A DNA stretch of 64,000 nucleotides from Bacteroides intestinalis (GCF_003464595.1 NZ_QRZF01000014.1:1-64000); one strand, 5' to 3'. Positions 18,671 to 26,435 are shown, counted from the first letter of the stretch. Notes: generated by a model not told the origin, from the sequence alone. Numbers and translations are program-made.

Positions 18671-18819
18671 TAGTGTATCAGTGTTAAAATACAGAATACA
18701 ATATTTTTGTTGTGTATTAGCTGTCAACTCTCTTTATACATAATAGCATATAAAGTGTAAAGACTTACTTCTGAACACGCATCTAAGAAGCAATCTTATA
18801 CACATATTACATTGACATA

Positions 18820-19905
18820 TTACTTTGCGAGGTTGGCAATGCCGTTGAGCTCATTCTGAATATATTCGAGAGAAGCAAGCTTTACCTTGGTCTCTTCAAC
18901 AGAGAGCAGTTTAGTGTTATTTGAGTTGAAAGCTGTAAGTTGACAACGCTTTGAATCTCCCTCAGTGAAATATTTGTCGTAGTTGAGAGTACGATTATCG
19001 GCTGGTACACGAAAGAAATCCCCCATATCTTCAGCTTTTGCACATTCTTCATCGGTGAGGAGGGTCTCGTACATTTTCTCGCCGTGACGGATACCGATGA
19101 CCTTAATTTCAGGTTCAGAAGGGTTTAAAGGGTTCGAAAGGTTCTGAGGTGCTTGGTGCTTGAAGAGGTCGCGGACCGCTTCGGCCTGAATTTGGATAGT
19201 GCAAGCTGGGGCTTTCTGAACAAGGATATCTCCGTTCTGACCATACTCAAAAGCAAAGAGAACGAGATCAACAGCTTCTTCGAGAGACATGATAAAACGG
19301 GTCATCTTTGGCTCGGTGAGAGTGATAGGATTGCCGTTACGAATCTGATCAATCCAAAGAGGAATAACGGAACCGCGAGAACACATTACATTTCCGTAAC
19401 GGGTGCAACATATTTTTGTGTCGCCAGAATAGCGGGATTTAGCTACGGCGATTTTCTCCTCGATGGCCTTAGTGATACCCATGGCGTTGATAGGATAAGC
19501 TGCTTTGTCAGTAGAGAGACAGATAACAGCCTTTACCTTTGCTTCGATAGCTGTTGTGAGGACGTTGTCGGTACCGATGACGTTGGTCTTGACGGCTTCC
19601 ATCGGGAAGAACTCGCAACTTGGTACTTGCTTCAAGGCTGCTGCATGGAAAATGTAATCTACTCCGTGCATAGCGTCACGGCATGACTGAAGGTTACGGA
19701 CGTCGCCAATGAAGAACTTGATCTTGTGGGCCATTTCAGGCATCTTGGCTTGATACTCATGACGCATGTCGTTCTGCTTTTTCTCGTCACGCGAGAAGAT
19801 GCGGATTTCGGCGATATCAGTCTCCAAAAAACGGTTGAGAACTGCGTTGCCAAAAGAACCGGTACCACCGGTAATCATAAGGATTTTGCCTGCAAAAATT
19901 GACAT
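18820..19905 (-). CDS. capE: UDP-GlcNAc 4,6-dehydratase/5-epimerase (CapE/FnlA)
   Basis: First enzyme of UDP-N-acetyl-L-fucosamine synthesis, acting on UDP-GlcNAc in the cytoplasm. A 361-residue extended SDR with GGTGSFG at 13-19, SRDEKKQ, the strand VICLSTDKAAYP, and NAMGITKAIEEK, where the MxxxK dyad replaces YxxxK as in the PseB/CapE group. RYGNVMCSRGSVIPLW and GIRHGEKMYETLL follow. An unusual insertion of about 13 residues (APQNLSNPLNPSEPE) sits just before the GIRHGEK motif and is encoded by a short repeat that also occurs in capF. With capF and wecB it forms a complete three-enzyme set. Confidence 0.9.
   Translation of the reverse strand: MSIFAGKILMITGGTGSFGNAVLNRFLETDIAEIRIFSRDEKKQNDMRHEYQAKMPEMAHKIKFFIGDVRNLQSCRDAMHGVDYIFHAAALKQVPSCEFFPMEAVKTNVIGTDNVLTTAIEAKVKAVICLSTDKAAYPINAMGITKAIEEKIAVAKSRYSGDTKICCTRYGNVMCSRGSVIPLWIDQIRNGNPITLTEPKMTRFIMSLEEAVDLVLFAFEYGQNGDILVQKAPACTIQIQAEAVRDLFKHQAPQNLSNPLNPSEPEIKVIGIRHGEKMYETLLTDEECAKAEDMGDFFRVPADNRTLNYDKYFTEGDSKRCQLTAFNSNNTKLLSVEETKVKLASLEYIQNELNGIANLAK
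19112..19148. repeat. GGTTCGAA-type repeat inserted in capE
   Basis: A run of near-repeated 7-10-bp units (GGTTCAGAAG, GGTTTAAAGG, GTTCGAAAGG, TTCTGAGG) lies in frame in capE and encodes the low-complexity NLSNPLNPSEP stretch. The same type of unit is found in the capE-capF spacer and inside capF. Confidence 0.65.
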
Positions 19906-19928
19906 GATGTTATATTTTTAATTATTTT

Positions 19929-20003
19929 GTTCTGAAATGTTTTAAATGTTCGAAATATTCGAGAGGCTACCTTTCTTAACCTTTCGGACTCTTCTTAACC
20001 CTT
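19929..20003. repeat. GGTTCGAA-type repeat in the capF-capE spacer
   Basis: Units such as TTCTGAAATG, TTCGAAATATTCGAGAGG and the tandem CTTTCTTAAC / CTTTCGGACTCTTCTTAACC fill the spacer between capF and capE, in the same family as the copies embedded in both genes. Confidence 0.55.
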
Positions 20004-21248
20004 TACTTCAACTAGATCGAAGAAGGTATCTGGTCGGTTAAGATTGAATATCTCATTGCAGTACATAACTGTTACGAGATCTTCAGTGTCACTTAAGTTA
20101 ATAATATTGTGGGTGTAGCCAGGAAGTATCTGAATTGCCTGAATATTGTCGCCAGAGACTTCGTATTTCCATACTTCGTTGGTTCCTTCCTTACGAAGCT
20201 GGATAAGTCCATGACCGGAGACGACTATGAAGGTCTCCCATTTAGAGTGGTGCCAGTGTTCGCCCTTGGTGACTCCTGGCTTGCTGATGTTGATACTTAC
20301 TTGACCGCAATTGAGAGTGTGGAAGAGTTCGGTGAAAGAGCCACGGCTATCTACATTCATCTTGAAGTTGTAGATGGCTTTCTCTTTAGGAAGATAACTC
20401 AAATAGGTGGTCATCAGCTTATAACGGAGTGATCCTTGCGGGAGCTCTATCATGTTGATGCCTCCGACATTAGATGCTGCCCTTGCACACTCTTGAATGA
20501 TGTCAACAATTATGCCAAGAGTAGTCTTATAGACAACAGGGACATAGCAGTAGAGGTGTTCTGAAAAGTTCGAAGGGTTCTGGGAGTTCGAAAGAACGGG
20601 AACTGTCTCTACTCCATCAAAGGTGCAGTAGTGGACTTCACCACGAAGTGCGGATATCATCTCGTCAACCAGATCATCGATATAGAGCAATTCCATCTCT
20701 ACTGATCGGTCGTTGACCTGAATCGGAAGGTCATTGGCAATATTGTTGCAGAAGGTAGCGATGGCTGAGTTGTAGTTAGGACGGCACCACTTACCGAAGA
20801 GGTTAGGAAAGCGATAGACAAATACCTTGGCTCCCGTCTCTTTGGCATAGTCGAAGAACAGTTCCTCACCAGCTCTTTTGCTCTTGCCATATTCTAACGT
20901 ACCAAAGCGACCGGCGAGGGTGGCTTGAATAGAACTAGAGAGCATCACGGGACAGGTGTTACTATGCTTTTTCAGCATACCAAGCAGGGTGCTAGCAAAA
21001 CCGAAGTTTCCCTGCATAAACTCCTCCTGATTCTGTGGACGATTGACTCCTGCGAGATTGAACACGAAATCGGCATCCTCGCACCAAGCATTAAGCTGTT
21101 CGAGAGTACTATCAATATCATATTCATAGATGGCTTCGATAGGCTCTGGCAAGTTGTACCAGCACACATTCTGGTCTTGAATATTATGAAGTTGAGAGCA
21201 AAGATTTTTACCTACAAAACCTTTTGCACCGGTAACTAAAATTTTCAT
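19995..21248 (-). CDS. capF: CapF: NAD-dependent reductase with C-terminal cupin domain
   Basis: Bifunctional enzyme of the UDP-L-FucNAc pathway: the cupin domain epimerises at C-3 and the SDR domain reduces C-4 of the CapE product. The SDR domain covers residues 1-about 240: VTGAKGFVGKNL at 5-16 and LEYGKSKRAGEEL with YxxxK. The cupin covers about 290-417, with metal ligands in GEHWHHSKWETFIVVSG and PGYTHNIIN. Length (417) is slightly above the usual about 370 because of a short insertion (SNSQNPSNFSEH) near residue 225, coded by the same repeat type as in capE. Confidence 0.9.
   Translation of the reverse strand: MKILVTGAKGFVGKNLCSQLHNIQDQNVCWYNLPEPIEAIYEYDIDSTLEQLNAWCEDADFVFNLAGVNRPQNQEEFMQGNFGFASTLLGMLKKHSNTCPVMLSSSIQATLAGRFGTLEYGKSKRAGEELFFDYAKETGAKVFVYRFPNLFGKWCRPNYNSAIATFCNNIANDLPIQVNDRSVEMELLYIDDLVDEMISALRGEVHYCTFDGVETVPVLSNSQNPSNFSEHLYCYVPVVYKTTLGIIVDIIQECARAASNVGGINMIELPQGSLRYKLMTTYLSYLPKEKAIYNFKMNVDSRGSFTELFHTLNCGQVSINISKPGVTKGEHWHHSKWETFIVVSGHGLIQLRKEGTNEVWKYEVSGDNIQAIQILPGYTHNIINLSDTEDLVTVMYCNEIFNLNRPDTFFDLVEVKG
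20557..20594. repeat. GGTTCGAA-type repeat inserted in capF
   Basis: Plus-strand units GTTCTGAAAA, GTTCGAAGGG, TTCTGGGA, GTTCGAAAG lie in frame and encode LSNSQNPSNFSEH, a linker-like stretch between the SDR core and YCYVPVVYKTTLG. Confidence 0.65.
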
Positions 21249-21369
21249 TTTCTTTGAGTCTAAATGTTGAAAAGACTAAGAGACTACTTTTTCTCAGTCA
21301 CGAATTATCTAATTAAAGAATTATAAATGACTTAACCTACTGACAACAATTCGCCAATTCGGGATAAAA

Positions 21370-22608
21370 TTATATCTCCTTCCTCCAAACCATCTTGTTG
21401 ACTACATCTACGTAGGACTGGATAATCTTAACTACCTTATTGCTAACGTCATCGGTATAATTGGGAACAGGAATGCCATAGTTACCATCTTTTGTCATCT
21501 GGACGGCAAGGTCAACGGACTGGAGGAGACCTTTCTCATCAATGCCTGAAAGGATGAAACATGCCTTATCCAATGCTTCGGGACGCTCAGTGGAAGTGCG
21601 GATACATACTGCGGAGATAGGCTTGCCGATAGATGCATAGAAGGAGCTCTCCTCTGGGAGGGTGCCGGAGTCGGACACTACACAGAAAGCATTCATCTGG
21701 AGACAGTTGTAGTCGTGGAAGCCGAGGGGCTGCTGCACCTGTACGCGTGAGTCGAGTTGGAAACCACTGACCTGAAGGCGGTTACGAGAGCGTGGATGAC
21801 AACTATAGAGGATTGGCATATCGTACTTCACTGCCATCTTGTTGATGGCAGTGAAGAGAGTAAAGAAATTCTTTTCAGTATCGATGTTCTCTTCTCTATG
21901 TGCGCTAAGAAGGATATAGTGTCCTTTCTCAAGACCAAGTCGCTTATGTACGTCTGAAGCCTCTATCTCTGCCAGGTTCTCATACAGCACTTCTGCCATT
22001 GGTGAGCCTGTGACATATGTACGTTCCTTTGGAAGACCGCAGTCAGCGAGGTAGCGACGTGCATGCTCAGAGTATGCCATATTCACATCTGAAATGATAT
22101 CGACAATACGGCGGTTAGTTTCCTCTGGGAGACATTCGTCCTTACAACGATTTCCTGCTTCCATGTGGAAGATAGGGATATGGAGACGCTTTGCTCCAAT
22201 GACAGACAGGCATGAGTTAGTATCACCAAGTACAAGTACTGCGTCAGGCTTTGTAGCTACCATGAGTTTATAGCTGGCATTGATGATATTGCCACAGGTG
22301 GCACCGAGGTCGTCACCTACAGCATCCATATATACTTCCGGTTCCTTGAGTTTTAAGTCACGGAAGAAGATGCCATTGAGGTTATAGTCATAGTTCTGGC
22401 CTGTATGGGCAAGAATGACGTCAAAGTACTTGCGGGTTTTGTTGACGACAGCAGACAAACGGATAATCTCCGGACGTGTCCCAACAATAATGAGCAACTT
22501 CAGTTTGCCGTTGTTCTGGAAACCTACGTTTGAATAATCAGTTCTGAGTTCCAATTTTATTGACTTATTAATTCTTGTTGTTAATTGTGAGAGTTCAATA
22601 ACAGACAT
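21370..22608 (-). CDS. wecB: UDP-GlcNAc 2-epimerase, non-hydrolysing (WecB/CapG/FnlC type)
   Basis: Acts with CapE and CapF as the third enzyme (C-2 epimerisation) of UDP-N-acetyl-L-fucosamine synthesis. At 412 residues it has the family blocks IIVGTRPEIIRLSAV near 36, AHTGQNYDYNL, VLGDTNSC near 127, HMEAGNRC near 149, YLADCGLPKERTYVTGSPM, ILLSAHREENID near 235, and SDSGTLPEESSFY near 314. The Asp, Glu and His residues known for this fold are all present. It follows upxZ and a broken fragment, and leads directly into capF. A truncated relative is at the left edge of the window. Confidence 0.9.
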   Translation of the reverse strand: MSVIELSQLTTRINKSIKLELRTDYSNVGFQNNGKLKLLIIVGTRPEIIRLSAVVNKTRKYFDVILAHTGQNYDYNLNGIFFRDLKLKEPEVYMDAVGDDLGATCGNIINASYKLMVATKPDAVLVLGDTNSCLSVIGAKRLHIPIFHMEAGNRCKDECLPEETNRRIVDIISDVNMAYSEHARRYLADCGLPKERTYVTGSPMAEVLYENLAEIEASDVHKRLGLEKGHYILLSAHREENIDTEKNFFTLFTAINKMAVKYDMPILYSCHPRSRNRLQVSGFQLDSRVQVQQPLGFHDYNCLQMNAFCVVSDSGTLPEESSFYASIGKPISAVCIRTSTERPEALDKACFILSGIDEKGLLQSVDLAVQMTKDGNYGIPVPNYTDDVSNKVVKIIQSYVDVVNKMVWRKEI

Positions 22609-22685
22609 TCTAACAAAAATCCGAAATCTGTAGCAATTCGTCCCAGTATTCCTGTCTCCTCAATATTCTTGCTAAAAGTCGAGGT

Positions 22686-23030
22686 TGTCCTATGCTAGTT
22701 GCTTGCCATTACAATAAACATAGTTGGAATTGAGAGCAAAGTCAGACATGAGACGGTTGCGATGGCATAGTGGATGAACCCACCGGGACCATTGTCGAGG
22801 TCAGCAATAAAAAAATGAGACTTGGACTTCTCATGGCCGTACATTGGGTTATCGAGGTGCTTAATATACTCGGCACAGTTCATGATGATGCAGAGCTTCT
22901 CTTCCTCTATGCCTGGTTTGTAAAGCATGATATTCCTCACTCCTTTTGGAAGAGAGACTTTGTGCCTTGCGGCATCTTGAGGATATCGTTCAGGAATCGC
23001 TGATACTTGTCGGGCGGAGTAAAAAAACTT
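22686..23030 (-). pseudogene. Frameshifted fragment between upxZ and wecB
   Basis: Three consecutive minus-strand pieces look like one protein split by two frame changes: DKYQRFLNDILKMPQGTKSL (then a stop), MNCAEYIKHLDNPMYGHEKS with HFFIADLDNGPGGFIHYAIA, and MSDFALNSNYVYCNGKQLA (stop near 22686). The middle piece is open as 22695-22940. The pieces join smoothly if the shifts are removed, which argues for a recently broken gene. I do not recognise the family. The rest of the 22609-23063 spacer holds nothing visible. Confidence 0.5.
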
Positions 23031-23063
23031 TTTCTTCTAAGAGAAAACTTTTTTGTCGTTTTT

Positions 23064-23552
23064 CTACTCCTCAATATATTCCCACGGATAAGGATTATCC
23101 ACCACATTCTGAAACTCCTCGATAGCCTCCTGTTGTTCGGAAGTGAGTGAAGTTGAAGTCCAACCGGCGATGATTTTACGGGCTTCATCAGCCAAGGGTT
23201 CATCATAAACCTCACCATAGCAGGCGGTAAGCAAGCGAAGTTTCAACAGTGAAGCAGGAAGAACTTCAAGAATATCCCAACAGCGGTTCAGGACTTCCTG
23301 AACATGTTCCTGCTTTTCACCATGGTCGATAAAGGAAGCGTTGTAACCCATCAGAAGAGCGAGACAGACATCAGCCTGCTCCTTGACCGTGGAACCTTGA
23401 ACTTCGGAATTATATAAAGAGGTGGTCAGACGATAAACCTCACCGTTACGACGGGAAAGGTCATCGCTGTAGACGGGGCTACCGTCCATGCCCAGATACA
23501 TCAGATCGTGCGCCGCACGCTGAAGCCTAAGTGTTTCTTCAGAAAGAGACAT
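23064..23552 (-). CDS. upxZ: UpxZ-family inhibitor of capsule antitermination
   Basis: UpxZ proteins are encoded just after upxY and block the UpxY antiterminators of other capsule loci, so that only one capsule is made at a time. This 162-residue protein matches in position, length and wording: LRLQRAAHDLMYLGMDGSPV near the start, LCLALLMGY-like segment (DVCLALLMGYNASFID), ILEVLPASLLKLRLLTACYG and the acidic C-terminal PYPWEYIEE. It is expected to be soluble and helical. A 65-bp gap separates it from upxY. Confidence 0.85.
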   Translation of the reverse strand: MSLSEETLRLQRAAHDLMYLGMDGSPVYSDDLSRRNGEVYRLTTSLYNSEVQGSTVKEQADVCLALLMGYNASFIDHGEKQEHVQEVLNRCWDILEVLPASLLKLRLLTACYGEVYDEPLADEARKIIAGWTSTSLTSEQQEAIEEFQNVVDNPYPWEYIEE

Positions 23553-23617
23553 ATTGTTTATGATTGATATTTATTTGTAAATTCTGATATATTGACTGAT
23601 ATACAGCAGAATGCATG

Positions 23618-24154
23618 TTATGTCATGACTTCTATAAGGTCGGGATGGATAGTAGCCATGGCAACCACAATAACACCTTGTATCTCAACTACTACACGGC
23701 GGTCACGAGCACCTTTCACTTTCAGGAATATACCTTCTTGACCTTCAAACTCACCACCAGTAATACGAACTTTCGATCCTTTTGACAAATTCAGTTCTTC
23801 GGGTTGGAAGTATAGAAGATGGTCGTTATAAGTACCCGCTACAGCAATAAAACGTTTCATTTGGTTATCTGGGACGATTATTTTCTGACCACTACGCGTA
23901 TCAGTAATATATTGCAGATAGGAGACCTTTGACTTGACACGTTTCAAATCCGAAGGACAAGCATGAACAAAAATCAGGTTGTGTATGACAGGAACTAGGA
24001 TACGAATTTTCTTGCCCTTCTTTATACTTATCTTGTATTGCATAGGTACAAAACAGTCCAAATTTTCACTTTGGAGCAGACGCACGGCATCAGGTTCCCG
24101 CCGATATGTAGCACGCATGGCATACCATATTTCGCTCTCTTTCTCCACTTCCAT
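23618..24154 (-). CDS. upxY: UpxY-family NusG-like transcription antiterminator
   Basis: First gene of the capsule operon. UpxY proteins bind the elongating polymerase and the 5' leader of their own locus and prevent premature termination. The 178-residue protein has an NGN domain at about 7-110 (WYAMRATYRREPDAVRLL, then CFVPMQYK, VPVIHNLIFVHA and YLQYITD) and a KOW motif near 125-147 (GSKVRITGGEFEGQEGIF), then VVVEIQGVIVVAMATIH. Length is typical. It is separated from the invertible promoter by about 200 bp of leader. Confidence 0.92.
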   Translation of the reverse strand: MEVEKESEIWYAMRATYRREPDAVRLLQSENLDCFVPMQYKISIKKGKKIRILVPVIHNLIFVHACPSDLKRVKSKVSYLQYITDTRSGQKIIVPDNQMKRFIAVAGTYNDHLLYFQPEELNLSKGSKVRITGGEFEGQEGIFLKVKGARDRRVVVEIQGVIVVAMATIHPDLIEVMT

Positions 24155-24166
24155 TTTATGATTATT

Positions 24167-24298
24167 TCAGAAAAGGGTGTTCTCTCGGGGCTTTGAATTC
24201 CTTACATATACCTGAAATTCAATCATTTGCGAACGCTTTATGTAGAATATAGCAAGCTTTGCGTCCTTCTTGCCTACAGATTTTCTATAGTAGTTCAT
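24167..24298 (-). CDS. Possible small leader ORF (43 aa) before upxY
   Basis: An ATG at 24298 opens a frame of 43 codons ending in TGA at 24169-24167, 12 bases before the upxY start. It encodes a basic peptide beginning MNYYRKSVGKKDAKLAIFYI with a further MIEFQVYVRNSKPRE. It lies wholly in the transcript that an ON-oriented promoter would produce. It may be a translated leader, a relic, or chance. No homologue is recognised. Confidence 0.35.
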   Translation of the reverse strand: MNYYRKSVGKKDAKLAIFYIKRSQMIEFQVYVRNSKPRENTLF

Positions 24299-24355
24299 TA
24301 CCTTACAGGTAAAAAGCTATAAACGAACCAGTCACAAACAAAAAATGTCTTTTAG

Positions 24356-24373
24356 ACGTTCGTTTAATGGACG
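24356..24373 (+). repeat. Left inverted repeat of the invertible promoter
   Basis: ACGTTCGTTTAATGGACG, a perfect 18-bp inverted match to 24546-24563. Such repeats are crossover sites for the serine or tyrosine recombinases that flip Bacteroides capsule promoters. Confidence 0.9.
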
Positions 24374-24545
24374 TCAATTTTTAAAAAAATGAGAGATGAA
24401 GAAAACAATAAAATGAATAGATGTTAACTGATATTTTCATTCCCATTTTATTACTCATAATCAGAATGTTATCGTATAAAAGAAGTAATCACAAGAAGAT
24501 TTTTTATCAAACATTTTGTCGTTTCCAAAAACACCTCTATCTTTG
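24374..24545 (+). promoter_or_regulatory. Invertible capsule promoter segment, present orientation OFF
   Basis: The 172 bp between the inverted repeats contain a consensus Bacteroides promoter on the plus strand: TTTG at 24515-24518, a 19-bp spacer, and TATCTTTG at 24538-24545 touching the right repeat. Initiation would fall near 24552, reading rightwards, away from upxY. On the minus strand I find no TAnnTTTG within the segment. After inversion the -7 box would occupy 24374-24381 and transcription would start near 24367 toward upxY, with a leader of about 210 nt. No recombinase gene is in this window, so a distant invertase must act. Confidence 0.88.
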
Positions 24546-24563
24546 CGTCCATTAAACGAACGT
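24546..24563 (-). repeat. Right inverted repeat of the invertible promoter
   Basis: CGTCCATTAAACGAACGT, the exact reverse complement of 24356-24373. Matching stops at the next base on both sides. Confidence 0.9.
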
Positions 24564-24682
24564 TTTTTGAAACACCTTCAAAAACAAAGTTACCAATCTA
24601 ATTTACAGCCATTTAAGTCCAATAAAAAATCACATTCTTTTCACTTTCCTTCTCCCCATTACCATATCTAAATTTTAATTTC

Positions 24683-24690
24683 TACTTTTG
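24683..24690 (+). promoter_or_regulatory. Possible fixed -7 element for the 24.7-kb genes
   Basis: TACTTTTG fits TAnnTTTG, about 55 bp before the ATG at 24744, but no TTTG is present at the expected upstream spacing. It is weaker than the invertible promoter. Confidence 0.35.
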
Positions 24691-24743
24691 CGACATTTTT
24701 AACTGTGAATATCAGTTAAATCCATAATTAAAATTTATATAAT

Positions 24744-25152
24744 ATGAAAGATTTAAAAAAAAGAGAATCAGAACGAATCTGATGCAAAGAAAGAGTCTCA
24801 TCAAATTGAAAATCAGAGTACAAGCCGTAGCAGAACAGTAAGTCGAATCAGTATAGTCGACGAAAATTTACTGGCTGAACGGTATTATGCAGGCACAAAA
24901 ACCCACATGTATGTAGGAATTCTAAGAAGTTTCAAATTAGGCCATTTTAGAGGCCTAAATATTAACACCATAAGCGATTTGGGAATGCACTTATACAAAT
25001 CGGGTGATGGTTTAAAACACGAAAAAGGAGAAGATACTCCACTGGAACTGAGCAGTTTAATGACAGAACTAAGAAAGATATGGGCAGTGATACAAAAGGA
25101 AGATACGGAACATATAGACCCCTATGGATATGATGTAAGGATAAATCATTGA
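24744..25152 (+). pseudogene. Small conserved-looking gene with an A8 frameshift
   Basis: ATG at 24744 reads MKDLKKRESERI and stops. If the run of eight A at 24755-24762 is read with one A fewer, the frame stays open to 25152 and gives about 135 residues: a polar N-terminus (KENQNESDAKK, SRSRTVSRISIVDENLL), then YYAGTKTHMYVGILRSFKL and LRKIWAVIQKEDTEHIDPYG. The downstream part is open from the internal ATG at 24907 (81 codons). So this is either a frameshifted gene, a phase-variable one, or a sequencing error in a homopolymer. The family is not recognised. Confidence 0.5.
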
Positions 25153-25175
25153 TAGTTTACTCCAAAGAAAGGACA

Positions 25176-25183
25176 TAACTTTG
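25176..25183 (+). promoter_or_regulatory. Candidate -7 element upstream of the SH3-fold gene
   Basis: TAACTTTG matches TAnnTTTG; a TTTA at 25156-25159 could serve as a poor -33. It would give a leader of about 140 nt containing the GGGTGTAGC repeats. Confidence 0.35.
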
Positions 25184-25205
25184 CCCCGTCAACCTGACAG
25201 TGGAA

Positions 25206-25279
25206 GAGCTACACCCTTTCACCCGGATGGTGTAGCCCTAAGCATAAAAGGGTGTAGCTATCCAGAGCAAAGGGTGTAG
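25206..25279. repeat. GGGTGTAGC repeats with a long hairpin
   Basis: The spacer carries one inverted copy (GCTACACCCTTT) followed by three direct copies (ATGGTGTAGCC, AAAGGGTGTAGCT, AAAGGGTGTAGCC). The first can pair with either of the last two to form a 12-13-bp stem in the 5' region of the next gene, so alternative folds are possible. Confidence 0.6.
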
Positions 25280-25331
25280 CCATCACAGAAGGTTGATTAT
25301 AAACAATTTACAAATAACTAAAAGTACAAAA

Positions 25332-25694
25332 ATGGAAAAACAAAAGTTGGGGCACCAACAGAAGTATGTAACGAAAAATGAGAGAGTAGAGAATCTATGG
25401 AAAAAACTTATCAGGCAAGAAACCGATTTATCCGAAGAAACCATTGCATGGATGGCACTACGCATCCGACAGTTGACCGAGTACATGCCATACGGATGTG
25501 CGCTGATAGCCTACAGAAAACAAAATGGCGAATTCTACATGGCAAGAGGAACACTTATTTATTATGAATCCGATTTCCATCGGAAATATGATATTGAGCG
25601 CATCAAAAACCATGTAGCATACTGGGATACGGAACAGCAAGGATGGAGGACCTTCCAGATTGAAAACTTCCTGGAATGGAGACCGATTGTTTAA
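25332..25694 (+). CDS. SH3-beta-barrel-fold-containing small protein
   Basis: I chose the ATG at 25332 (MEKQKLGHQQ); the frame extends back to 25293. The protein is about 120 residues: a helical N-terminal half (RVENLWKKLIRQETDLSEET) followed by a strand-rich half, ALIAYRKQNGEFYMARGTLI, then YWDTEQQGWRTFQIENFL. The pairing of a MARGTL-like strand and a final W-R-x-F-x-I-E-N strand is typical of small Bacteroides proteins annotated as SH3 beta-barrel fold. The function of that family is not known. It precedes a DUF4373-type gene. Confidence 0.6.
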   Translation: MEKQKLGHQQKYVTKNERVENLWKKLIRQETDLSEETIAWMALRIRQLTEYMPYGCALIAYRKQNGEFYMARGTLIYYESDFHRKYDIERIKNHVAYWDTEQQGWRTFQIENFLEWRPIV

Positions 25695-25725
25695 ATGAAG
25701 AATGAAAAATTAAGAATGAAGAATT

Positions 25726-26427
25726 ATGGATTCATATTTATTACATGATGCCAATGCAGGCAATAACTTTAAAATTATGATGATGATACAAAAAGAAGGA
25801 ATGAAAGGATATGGCATCTACTGGATGCTGCTTGAATTCCTGAGGTTACAGAACGGATATAAAGCCGATCTGAGGGTATTGCCTATCCTGGCACAAAAGA
25901 TGAGAGTGACAGTGACTACCTCGAAGCGAATTATCTACAATTATAAACTCTTTGAGGTGGACGATACAGCCTTTTCATCGCCCGGGCTTACCCTGCGGAT
26001 GAGACCACTGGAAGCCAAGCGCGAAGCGAACAGAGAGGCAGGCAAGCATGGAGGACTGGCTAACCAACAGAGAATCAGAGATGCAAAGGCAGGCAACGCT
26101 TTAGCAACAAATAAAGAGAATAAAGAAAATAAAACAGACCCCTCTATATCTCCCCAAGGGGAGACAGTGAAGAATGAGGAGATTCTTCTTGTTCCTCCAG
26201 AGTATGCACTCAACAGGCAGACGCACAACTACGAAGGATTGATAGCAGAATTGGAACGGCAAAAAGTTGCATCCATAAAAGAGAAAAACGCCATTCTCAG
26301 ACTGACGGACTTCGGAAGACTGGGAGGCAAAATTTGGAAAATCATCTATGACATCAACAGTTCACCACAGATGAAGGCACGGATTGTTATGCCGGGAAAA
26401 TATATCTTAAAGCTACTGCAGAACTAA
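25726..26427 (+). CDS. DUF4373 (Lin1244/Lin1753-like) domain protein
   Basis: A 233-residue protein. Residues 4-about 90 are the N-terminal winged-helix-like domain seen in phage and mobile-element replication-associated proteins: YLLHDANAGNNFKIMMMIQK, then GYGIYWMLLEFLR and LPILAQKMRVTVTTSKRII. The middle is charged and Asn/Lys-rich (GKHGGLANQQRIRDAKAGN), and the C-terminus is helical. In Bacteroides such genes are often found next to capsule loci, as here. A terminator hairpin follows. The role is not known. Confidence 0.7.
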   Translation: MDSYLLHDANAGNNFKIMMMIQKEGMKGYGIYWMLLEFLRLQNGYKADLRVLPILAQKMRVTVTTSKRIIYNYKLFEVDDTAFSSPGLTLRMRPLEAKREANREAGKHGGLANQQRIRDAKAGNALATNKENKENKTDPSISPQGETVKNEEILLVPPEYALNRQTHNYEGLIAELERQKVASIKEKNAILRLTDFGRLGGKIWKIIYDINSSPQMKARIVMPGKYILKLLQN

Positions 26428-26435
26428 ATGATCTC

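Noticed and set aside
19153..19686. Plus-strand ORF of 177 codons inside capE
   Set aside because: Antisense to a well-supported enzyme; composition mirrors the codon pattern of capE and no protein motif is seen.
24257..24266. CTTTGCGTCC copy as a third recombination site near upxY
   Set aside because: Only ten bases match the region of the right inverted repeat, and the core ATTAAACGAACGT is missing.
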